Source: Symbiodinium sp. CCMP2592 (lineage: Eukaryota; Sar; Dinophyceae; Suessiales; Symbiodiniaceae). Taken from it: DNA of 64,000 nucleotides. The translations under genes and the position numbers were made by a program. Of this stretch, positions 1 through 11,000 are shown piece by piece. Under the pieces are notes generated by a model. The model saw only the letters and a program-made list of their open reading frames with translations, searched no databases and was not told where the DNA came from. Numbering within the stretch: the first letter of the stretch is position 1; each line of letters starts with the position of its first letter. The DNA is taken from positions 130,001-194,000 of the forward strand of contig CAJNDT010000494.1 of assembly GCA_905221615.1 (NCBI GenBank), in the 5' to 3' direction.

Positions 1-3000
1 TGGGACTACCTGAATCTGCGACGAAACACCTACAGTTCGCAGACCTAAGGAGCTAGATACACCGACCGAAAACTGTACAAAAACTCTACTTCATCTACAC
101 CCAAACAATGAAAGAAGTTCACCGAAGGCCCCTAAACCCTAAACCCCTAAGTTCAGCCTTGCAGAAAAGACATGGGCCCCAGTCTACGCACCCCCAAGTT
201 GTAGGATCGTTCATGCTTGAAGGTTGATTTTGTCGGGCTCGCCGGTTGATGGTATAAATTCTGCATTAATAACATATTGGGCAAAAAATATCTTTCCCCC
301 AACGTGTTAGTGTAATAAGGAATATATACCCATAGTTCCCATAGTTTAGGGTCATTCGGGTAATGCAGGATTTTTGTCATCAGCCGTAGGAGCCCTAAAC
401 TTGAGGGTTCGGTCCAAACCATAAACCATGAAGCCCGTAAGTCTTCCATAAACTAACCAGTGGTTTGGGGGGTTCCATGGCTCTTTAGCTCCTTATTTAA
501 TAGGGATTATCATCATCCCTGGCTCCTTAGCTCCTCCAATATCAATGGTTAGTAAAGCCCCGCTTCAAAAGTCAAGGATGTCCCAGAGCAGAAGATACGA
601 GCTTGCATGTGCTGAAGTTCAGGGTATAGTGAGAGGTCGGGCTCTCTTCGGGTTCACAGCTGAGGGTCTGCCTTAAGCCCGGATAACCTATCTGTTTCAG
701 GATTTAGTTGACGAAATAATACAGTAAGAGCCCAACCAAGTCGGTTTCTTAGGGTCCGGGTAGGTTTTAGGTTGGGGTTTGGATATAGAGTTGGGGATCT
801 CGGCCTCCGAGATCTCGAGCTTACGGATTTGGACTTATTTCTGCTCTTGTTGAGCTCCTGTGGAAGCTTTTGCCACCTGTTGAAGACATCTTTACTGGGG
901 TTGTTCGTCGGAGTGGGGAGAACTCGGAGTTCGAGCCTGTTTATGTTTCTGGAAGTTTTTGGAACGGTGGTCCAGGGGGTACCCAGTTATGGGAGCAGTT
1001 ATGGGTCTTGGTATCTCCTTCCTCTTTGGGATCTCCTGAGCCTCAGAAGGCCGGCCCTGAAGCGTAAAGCCTAAGCCCTAAACCAGCCCAAATCGGAACC
1101 ACAGCGAAGCCTACCGTGTAAAGCCACTGTTGGCCCCCTCCGTAGTTAAGCACCGAGCTCGGAGACACCCTCAAGACTCCGTGAACTTAAACTTAAAACC
1201 ATTAAAACCCTAACTGCAACACCGAATAGCCACTGTTGCAACCACCAAAGAACCTGAACCTAGAGTGGTGCCTCATGGCGACAAGCTTTGTCCGCTTTGT
1301 AGGATGCCTAAACGCTGGACCCTGAACCTAAACTCTAAACTCTAACCTCAACTCCTAAACCCTATAATGCCATAATGCCTTTACGGTCTAACCTGTATAG
1401 TAACCCTTACTTGTACCCTTAATTATCCTTATATAAGCCCAGAACCCGACGGTTTCGGAGCCAGGTGTCCATGGCTTGATCTATCTCGGTGAGCTTTTCC
1501 TAGCCACGCGGCTTGGGATTCAGGGCGCTTGGGGTTTTAGGGTTTTAGGGTTCAGAACTTCTTGTCTGAGCTCGTTTTTGCCTCTGCTTATAGAAGACTC
1601 AGGGTTCTCGGGGCTTCGGGTTTAAGGGTTTAGGGTTGCAGGGTTTAGGGGCTTGCCTCGGTCCTAAAGCAAAAACCAAAGTTTATGGCTCGTTTATGGG
1701 ATATGTAGAAAGCTTGCTGATTTGACTGAGGCTTTGGGAGTTATTATACTATACTTCATTCATCAACCTAAGGAATCGAACTAACTACTGGTTAGTTAGG
1801 CTTCGATATCGCGCCCTCGGCAGCCAAAAAGGCGGAACAATGCATCCTCCTGAATCATCTCACTTGCATAAATTGAAACGGAGGCCCGAACTTCAATTAA
1901 GGTTTAGGTTTAGGGTTTAGAGATTGACCCCGTGAATCAGTACTTGGAGCATGTCCAATTTCAACAGCCCGGGAAGTCTCCAAAAGAATGACTATTTCAA
2001 CATGGACCTAAAAGAACGTCTGATCGTGAAGGCAGCAGAGGTGCTTTGAGGTTCTGGTTCCAGGATTAAATGAAAAGTTGGTGCCGAAACGGCTCAGTTT
2101 TGACGATCTTTGTCTGGAATATACCAATATCCCCAAACTCTTGCTTCAAACGCTCCCCAAAACATTTCGGAGAGATGTGCCTCAAGCCGAGAAATCTCCT
2201 TCTCCAGTCTCACCATTTCCCTGCCAAGGGAAAGACGTAAGTTCAGTGAAAGAGCTCTCGGCTCTGTGAAGACTGTAAATTCAGGATGTAGCCTTTGGGG
2301 GTCTGCAGTTGGGCTCTTGACATAATAACTTTCGTATGCATGTGGCTCTTGAAACACCTATGCTTGGCAGTTGAAATACTGATGCAAATTTACCTTCTGA
2401 GATATTGATTTTGTTCCAAACACTGGGGTTTACGGTCACCTGCCTCAGGAGTATGGGCCGATAGAACTAACCTAGGGCCTAGGGTCTTGGTTGAGGCTGA
2501 CTCTTGCGATAAGGACCCCCAAGAAATAGACTATCTAAACCCGACCAGCCTGAATAGTAACTGCTTGGGGTTTTAAACTCTAAACCCTAAACTTCTAAAA
2601 CCCTAAACCCTAAGCAGCGTGCAAGGAACCGAAGACACTGAACCCTAAACCGCCCTAAACCCGCCTAAAGTCTTTCCTGCTGGACAGCCAGTACCAAACT
2701 TCAACGAGGAAGGGCATGGCATTGCCAAACTAATCACAACAGCAGGAAGAGAGCAACCTGAGGAGTTCTTGTTCTGAGCCGTCGCAAAAGCCCCTGAACC
2801 TCATGTTAAACTCTAACCATAGGGCTAGCGGTTTTTTGGGGATTAGGGTTTAGGCGTTGTTCTCAGGTGGTTTGTTACCGTGAGTGGCCCTTCTTGAGAT
2901 CACGTGTGTGTTCTCTTGGAATGGCTCTTGCTACCGCGGCTAATGTGGCTGCGCATACTCGGAGCCAGGGGGCCTGAATGTTTGACCGGGGTTTCACGGG

Positions 3001-3560
3001 CAAGCGATAATGAACATATTGTTTACAGGGACGTTTAGGGGATATAGCCAGTCCTGGCTGGGTCCTTTCTATTAAGTTGTATACGGATTCTGGGTCCAGT
3101 CTTGTAAAGTAGCAAAAACTCTTGATAAGTAGACAATCAATGGTTAGAATAGGGTTTGAGCTGGAGTCTACTATGTTTATCTGTTTATAGAAGAGATATG
3201 GCGGCTATCAATCTAGTTCATGGTTGGGATAGGATTGTAAATGTACATTTTTATTCCCTATTGGGTTTAAGTACCCATAAACATGTAAAAATGTTATCCA
3301 GGTATGGCAAAGCAATACTGTTGCTAATTTCGGGGATTCCGGTGTCGACGGGCTTGACTCCGTAACTTTTCCCGGGGGCCTCTCGGCCTTCTTGTCCGAC
3401 TTCTGCTTGGACTGCTTTGGGCTGGACGAGGGCCTCTCATGAACAGACGAACCTGGACCTGAAATCGTACGTCTACAGCTAGGATTTAAGGTATAATTAC
3501 CAGGAACCCCCAAGTGCCCTTTCATGGAGCCCTTATGGTCCTTAATAGTGGGTATTTAGG
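1..3560. other. Gene-poor stretch with scattered TTTAGGG-like repeats
   Basis: I see no convincing exon here. The sequence is a mixture of degenerate TTTAGGG/CCCTAAA units on both strands (for example near 1531-1655 and 2575-2660), one inverted-repeat element (244-385) and unassigned low-information DNA. Short open frames, such as the two overlapping ones near 2,080-2,360, have no motif and no clear splice context. It lies downstream of the C-terminal exons of the minus-strand ABC-F gene, so it may be 3' flank or a further intron. Confidence 0.4.
244..385. repeat. Inverted-repeat element, family G, copy 1
   Basis: The left end reads GGTTGATGGTATAAATTCTGC and the right end is its imperfect reverse complement (GCAGGATTTTTGTCATCAGCC). 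A second, better-preserved copy is at 17,554-17,653. It is a non-coding MITE-like element; any transposase is elsewhere. Confidence 0.55.
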
Positions 3561-4910
3561 GTATAGTAGAGGGGGTCTGGGTAGAGTCTGAGCTTTTCAA
3601 GGTGACCTGGCAGACGCACTCGCGGCGTGCAGTAGACTGCAAGTGTTGTGGCTTGTGGGCTTTGCGCGGTGTCCACTTCTGGCCAGGATCCTGGCAGGGC
3701 GAATGCGAGGAGGCGAAGCTCACCAATCAGCCAGTCGCTGGTCTTGATAATCAAAAGGGCTGCGGTCGGCAGGAGTGGCTCGGGGATTGCGGGCTTGCGG
3801 CATCCAGACGGTGCTGCTCCGGAGAAGGTCTGCTGGTTTGTTTTCTTGCGAACGGCTTTGCCGATTTTACTGCATCGCCGATGGTGTGGACATTCCCGCG
3901 CAACTCCTGCAGCGGCTTGACCTCGGTGCCGTCGTGCGCAACTGAGCTGCAGCCTGCGGCTCAAATTGAGCCGAGCTCGGGACTCAGGCGGTGGCCTCAT
4001 TCCAGCGTGTTGTCTGGCCAGAAGTCCTCGGCGGCGTCGTTGTTTCGGTGTTGTTGCTCGTTTGTTTATCTTCGGCTGTGTTGGAATTTCTAAGCTCGGG
4101 ACGTTGAAGTCGAGCCCGTGTTCTCGCGACCACCGGCGCCACCCCATCACAGCGGCTCCGTGGCAGACTTGTTCCTGCGCGTGGGGATGGGATGGTGATG
4201 TCGGGTATTCGTCGGGGCATTCTTTGGCGTTGTTGTGCAAACCTTGTGCACGTGCGTGTGCTGTGTCTGCGTGTGTGTGAGTGCGTGTGTGCTGCTGCCT
4301 GTCTTGCGGCTGAAACACACCCGTGTAGTGGTACCAGTTGCCGCTGTGGAACCACCACCACTCGCCGTTTGACCTGCTTCGTGTTTACTGAGCATCCTGG
4401 ATGGTGCATTTGTGATCTCGTTGCTGTACTGGCAGTCGTGGTCGCCTGAACGGTCTGCCGGTCTGGCGGTCGTCGTGTTCTGACATTGAGTGACCCATCT
4501 GGAGACAGTCCTTGGCTTTGGGAAGGCGTGTGGTTCTAGCTTACTTGATAGATTCGTTCAATCGTGCTCGCCTCGTCGAACGCTGGCACGGCAGTGGCGC
4601 TGAGAGATGGACTATGGAGCCGGATGTTCTGCGGGACCGGTGTCATGAGTTTGCTGCATGGGCTGTTAGCGTGTTACGACGCCGGTCTGGAGAGGGTGCA
4701 GTGCTTGCGGATCACCCGTTGCGTTTTTTGTCTTTTCTTGTCGGGTCGGGCGGTTCCGCGCAACGCTTGCAGCGGGCTGGCCTTGGCGAGGGTCGAGACA
4801 CGCAGACTGGGACTTCAATATGAATGGCCGTGCAGAGGCCATCTCAGCTGGTTCCGCTGTAGGTGCTGCCTAGCTGAGGTCGTGACCTTTGTTTACTCGT
4901 AGTTGCCGTT
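3561..4910 (-). other. GC-rich region with coding-like stretches, possible further 3' exons
   Basis: This block is clearly richer in G and C than its surroundings. On the minus strand, 3,871-3,941 reads as a 23-codon stretch (EVKPLQELRGNVHTIGDA) bounded by AG upstream and GTAAAA downstream. The segment 4,151-4,174 starts after AG|G and ends at GTGATG. A related phrase (SPLQALRG) recurs near 4,740-4,790. These could be the last exons of the ABC-F gene or fragments of another gene. I cannot join them in phase with confidence and do not recognise a family. Confidence 0.3.
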
Positions 4911-4985
4911 TTGCGTGCGATTTAAGCCTTGGTTAGAGGAGGCACCAACATGCGGAGAGGCTTTCAGTCTCTTGCGTCAAGCCAC

Positions 4986-5046
4986 CATGTTTTTCCACTG
5001 CAAAGCGGAAGCTGGCATAGTCCGGCGGGTAGAACTTCGCCACGTC
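4986..5046 (-). CDS. Probable C-terminal exon of the ABC-F gene
   Basis: After the acceptor CGACGCAG|G the frame reads DVAKFYPPDYASFRFAVEKH, in the phase expected from the preceding exon (phase 0), across an intron of only 174 bp. The 3' end at a possible GT donor (4,985) is uncertain, since the frame stays open for about 17 more codons. The composition is strongly coding-like, but I do not recognise the domain. It could be a C-terminal extension of the ABC-F protein or part of a neighbouring gene. Confidence 0.5.
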
Positions 5047-8000
5047 CTGCGTCGAAACTTTTGCAGGCGTAACGGTTGAAAGCAAGGCTCGTTATGTGGC
5101 CTGGTGGCTGTTGATGTGCAAGACACCGCTCCGGTCAGCCAAGTGGCGGCCGCGACTCACGATCAATCCTGACGAACGCAAGCCGGGTTTGTGCTAGCCG
5201 CGGCGTGCAAGGCGGCTCACCGTCGACATTGTGCCTTTGATGCACAAGTCGTCCGTGTAGTCGAAGACGTACTGCTCGCCCCCCTTGTGCCGGATCTCGC
5301 TAGGCTGGGCAGCAGTATCGCCTGTCAGATGTATGCGTGGCCACAAGAGCGTCATTGAGAAAACTAGTGCTGAATCGTTCAGGATCTAGGGTTTGAGCCT
5401 GGGGCCTTTCATTCCCACAGGCTCAGATCGTCGGGTGTAAGGGCTGTAAGGGTGTCCCGGTTTCGGGTGTAGAGTCCATAGTTTAGGGTTTACTTGAAGG
5501 TTCATGGGTAGCTGTAAGTAGGTTTATAGGTAGGGTAACTATACTTATAACCCATACTACGGGACTCATAACCCCGCTAGCAACTACTCATGAACCTCCA
5601 AGTAGGGCTTCAAAGGGTTTACGGTAATCCCAGCGTGAGAGGCTTTGAGCTGTGGGTGGTGGGGCCGGTGACATGTTGCTGCAATTTCCTAGGATGACTG
5701 CGTAATGTAGGGGCCTTAATTATAAGAATAGGGTTCTGGGGCCGATTATATTATATATAACTGTAGAAAAGAACCCCCGAAATAGTATTGGCAATTGTTT
5801 AGGCGCCTATATTACGTTTACGTTTCATCGAACAGCGGTATTGGTAACTATCAGTATGCGTAGGAGTCAGTATGGGTATAGCGCAAAAACTGACTGTTAT
5901 GATTAACAGTAGTTGATGTTGTTGTTGTTGTTGCTGCCGTTGTTGGGCCTAGATGTCGACCAACGCCAACAAACCACCACCACCGCCACCACCATCTCCA
6001 CCGCCACGGCCACAACAGTCACCACGGCAACGACACTACGCCCCTGAGCTCTGCCAAGGCCAAACCAGAATGCAACTCTTGAGCCCGAATATCGATCTAA
6101 TTCCCAAGCCGTGACACGCGGCCGAATCGGAGAAAACCAGGGCCCCTGCTTAGACGCAGTGCTCGCTGCGCTTGCGTCAGGCGTCCTGTGAGATTTGGAG
6201 GCTTCTTGTCTTCAGGCTCCAGGCTTTAAAGTTTAGGATTCACTGGTTGGTGTCTGGCTGTAGGAAGCGCGGAATGTCGGGTCTGCCAGCTTACGAAGGC
6301 CAGCTTCAACAGCAAATAATCTTTCAGAAGCGAACCTTAAGCACTGTGATCTATCGCACCACCCCGAAGGTAAACAATGCACGATACATCGCATCAGCCT
6401 GTCCGTTCTCTTGCTGATACTCTGATACTCCCGCGAATGGACCAAACTTCGCTATATTACAGGAGGCCCTATAAACCCTAAGCCACTTTTGTGGAGAAGC
6501 CCTACCTACTTAGAGGATCATGGGACTTAGTAAGTAGGCTATAACTGGGGTTATAAGTCCCCTAAGTGGGGTTATCCTAATTATAACCTACTTATAACCC
6601 TACTTACTAAGTCCCATAAGCCTTCAAGTAATACCAAGACCGATCATCCTCCATGTCCGATGTCGGTCCTTTGGATATTGCCATGGTTCAGCATCTGAGG
6701 GTTTAGGGATTTAGGGATTTAGGGGTTTAGGGATTTAGGGGTTTAGGGGTTTAGGGTTTAGGGGTTTAGGGTTCAGCATCTTATAGGGTTTAGGGATTTA
6801 AGGCTTAGGGGTTTGGGGTTTCGGAGAAGGTTTGATAGCTGAAATTGTGTGGCTTGGCCACCTGTGACGGTGCAAGGCGGGACGCTGGGACGAGCTGAAC
6901 AAAACCATAGAAACCGCGAATCCCTAAACCCCTGTACTTCAAGACTTCTGGGAACAACTCTCAACCGTAAACCCCAAGGACCATCGATAAGAAGGCCTGC
7001 CGACCACACAAGTCGCTTAACTCAGAACAGTAGGTGTATTACGGTGTAACCTTAACCCGACATCCTAAGCAACCACCCTACCCAAAGAGCCCAATACCCC
7101 TTAATCCTTAAATGATTATAGGGGCTTGATATTACGATTTAGGCCATATTCCTTAATTAAGGGGTATTGGGCTCTCTGGGTAACACGTACAACCTTAAAC
7201 CTTAGCCCCCTGAACACCGATACGTAGAACCCTCCACCCTAACTTCACTACATCTACAAGTTCTGAGATCCCAAACCCTACACTAAACACTAACCCTCAA
7301 GCCCTACCCAGAGAGCCCAATACCCCTTAATTAAGGAATATAGCTTAAATTCTACTTTGAAGTCCCTAATGGTTTAAGGTATATTCCTTAATTAAGGGGT
7401 ATTACATCACCCCAATGGCCCAAGTCCCACAACCCCGCCTCTGCTGCCCTAACCTAACAACTAAGCTAGCCCCAGGACCTAGTATTAGACCCCTAAATGC
7501 CCCTTATTTGGGACCATATACCCCTATTTGAGGGTACAAGGTCTCACAACCCCGCCTCTGCTGCTTCTTCTGTGTCTCAAGAAGCTCAACGAAGGAGCCA
7601 GTCCAGAGTTGCGGCTGGCCTTCGCCCCAGCAACATTTGGGTGGTTGTCAAAATTAGGGTTTAGGGTTTAGGGTTTATGGGTACCTATTATCATAGGGCA
7701 TCTAATACTTATTATTTATGGTACCCAAAAAGGGACTATAATTTTGACAACCACCCATTTGGGAGTTCCGAAAAATGGGGGACCCTAGTAAAGCACCCGA
7801 AATACTAGGATCCTTATTAGAAGGACTCCAAATTGAGGCACCCGTAATTTTCGGAAACTCCCATGTAACAAACTGCAAAGGCTGAGGAGGGGTTAGGGCT
7901 GCCTTAAACTACCATAACCTACAAAAAGTAGGTTATGGTGGTTGAACGCCGGGTCCGCACAGAGACCCCAAGAGGGACGGGGGTTCAGGGTTTAGGGAAA

Positions 8001-11000
8001 ATTCCTTACATCGCTGCGGGCTTCGTCATGAAGTCAAGGCAAGGTTGCTGAACAAAGACACTTTCAGAGTGTCTGGGGTTATCATTGTATTGCCCGAAGC
8101 ATTTGGATCCCCAAATGCGAAACCCTAAACCCGACGAAAACCCTAAACCCTATAAACCCTGAACCCAAAATCCTAAACCCTACACCCAAACTCTTAACCC
8201 CTAAACCAAACCTCTGAACCCAAATACTGAACCCAAATCTCCGATACCTAAACACTATAAACCCCGAACCCTGAAGCCTGAACCCAAATCCTTAACCAAA
8301 GTTTACATCGTCCAAGTGGCTGCCATCCGCCTGCATCACGACGAAGGAATCACACACCTGGGCTTCAACCCTAAACCCTAAACCCCAAAACCCCAAAACC
8401 CAAAACCCTAAACCCCACTGAAAATAATACGATAAAATAAGGCTTTGGGGTTTAAGTACGGTTTAGGACTCCCGAGGTTCAGGGCTTTAGGGTTGAGTGT
8501 TTTAGGGTATGGGGCTTCAGAGGTCCAGGGTTTAGGGGGATTCTAGTGTTCGCGGTTTTAGGGTTTATGGCTTACGGCGCGTTTACGGTTTAGGGTTTAG
8601 GGGCCCCAATCATTAACATGTGCTTCTCCAGGCTCTTGAACATACTTATAGTGCTGAGCCATTATAGAAGGTGCAGCAACCAACATGTGCTTCAATCGCC
8701 TTTATTTGGGTGGTTGTCAAAATTATGGTCCCTTTTTGGGTACTCTAAATATTAGGTGCCGTATTATAATAAGGACCCAAGAATGGAGTTTGAAGGGTGC
8801 GAAGGATCTTGCACAGGCTCTACTGGAATATCCCGCAATTCATGGTCCCTGTAGGGTTTAGGGTTTGTAGGGTTTAGGGCCTGGTTCGGGATTTTCATGG
8901 TAGTTTAAGGAAGGTCTTAAATCTGAAACCAGAGCCACTACCATGACTTAAGGAATCCCACCCGGAACAGGGAGTCGCATGGAGTCGCTGGGACTTCGCG
9001 AAGCTCTGTTGAGTGTAAAGGATCCCGGTTATGGGGATGAGGGTTTCGGATTCAGGGTTTAGGCAGGGTTTGGCATGACTTCAAGAACAATCGCCCATAT
9101 GCGTAAGTATCTACATCTTGCAAAGCAAGGTCTCTGTCAACAAGAAGCCGGAAACACAAACGCTGTGACGATGACGATGATCATTGCTGTTACTGCTATT
9201 GAGTCCTATGCTGCTAGTAATGCATCAAGGCATAAAGATGATGATGATGATGACGATGATGTCGCTGCTGTTCTTGGTAGTGGTGGCGGCGTGATTCTCG
9301 CAAGCATCCTCCAGAGAGGTACCTGAATACCCTAAATCAAGCGTGTTGAGAGCCGGGCGCCATCCAACAGGGATCGATCGTGACCTGAATCGCCAGTTCA
9401 CAGCCAGAGGCACTCAGCAAGCATTACCCTCAACCCTAAACTGTTCGGGGTTTGGGATTAAGCTGGGAAGGAAATTAGTATAGGGGGCTGGCAAACTTTT
9501 CATTTCTCCCACCCCGCCGGGTTCAAAGCACTACGCACTTTAGGTTCACTCCGCACGTAGCCTGTATTTGGGAATAACATCTACATCTGTCGTGAGAAGA
9601 AGGTGCAAAGCACGTCAAGGGGTCTGAATTGTCCTTTGTTGTCGTTTTACTTAGATGGATAGATAGACAATTAAATAGGAACGTAGGTGGGTAGATGGGT
9701 AGATCGATATAAATTATACGGATAGTTGAATCAAAAGTTCCAGTACCTCAGGCCCCCTCCAACAGTTTGCAGTTTGAACGAATCTGGGCAAGCTTGGCTT
9801 TGCCGTGACGAGCAGATACACCACTTCAACCCGAATTTCCCCCAAAAACTCCCCGATGTAAGTATCCTCAACTACATTGACTTGAAGGTTTGTCTTGTCT
9901 AAATGGCTTCAGGGGATTGAACACTTAATTAGGGCTTAAGGTACCCTGAACCCTAAACCATGAACCCTAATCCTTGGGTACTGCCCTCATACAGCAACAG
10001 TCTATGATTGGGCTACTATTAAGTGCTTAACATATCCATTCTATGAACATAATCCAACTGTGACTGAGGTGAGCAGTACCCAACCTAAACCCTTAATCCT
10101 AAGCCCTAATGTCTAAACCCTAAACCATAACCTCTAAACCCTTAATCCTACGCCCTAATCCCTAAAAATAATTACACCCTAAACCGTCTTGAAGCTCATC
10201 CAAGCCAGGGGCTCACGAGGAGGAGCGTGCCCGTGTAGCGCTGGAGCATGAGCTCCAAAGAGTCCACGGTTACCTTTAGGGTTTAGGTAGGGGTTCCTTT
10301 TAGGGTTCCTTTGACGGTTTAAGGGCTTAGGGTTTAGGGTTTACGGGTTTAGGGTTCCTTCAAGGGGTACTGTAAGGGTACTCTAATCAAGGAAGCCACT
10401 TCCCATGCTCGCTCGAAGTCGGTGCTTCCAACGCGTTATCGTGTTCGCTCAAAGTCTGTTTCTCGCTCGCATGCCCCCTGCTACCTTCTGCTGATTCTCT
10501 GGTTCATGTGTGTGTGTTTTCAGTGCATTAAACTGAAGTTTTGCTTCATTCGCACACGACGACGTCACATGGCATCAGAACCCCACGTCAATCACGACGT
10601 TGGCGCTTGGCCGGTCTGTCACTCGCGGGCGAGATCGAGCGAGCACGTTAGGATGGAGCGAGCGCGCGAATGTCCAGGAGAACCACTCCGCCAGCTCGTG
10701 AAGTCTCGTGGTCAGCCAGCCGTCCTCAAATTCGGCGTGCATGCTTGCTCGGGTTCGGTGCTCGCTCGCTCCGCGTTCGCGGTCACCGTGCGAGACCTTG
10801 CGCGCACAGGATTTTTAGCGAGCGCGTAATCTTTTAGAGGCAGCAATTTCGAGCGAGCACGCAGGATGCTTCGAGAAACGTCCATTTAATGGCGCGGGCC
10901 CGGGTCTAGTAGGGAATCGTGCTCGCAAAAATTTGCGTGCCGAAATGCCGTGTGCACGTGACCGGAGCTGCGACGTTGGCGAGCACGCAGCACCGCGAGC

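Noticed and set aside
3542-4318. 258-codon minus-strand ORF
   Set aside because: Most of it lacks coding-like composition, and frames open on both strands reflect GC content; only sub-stretches look exonic.
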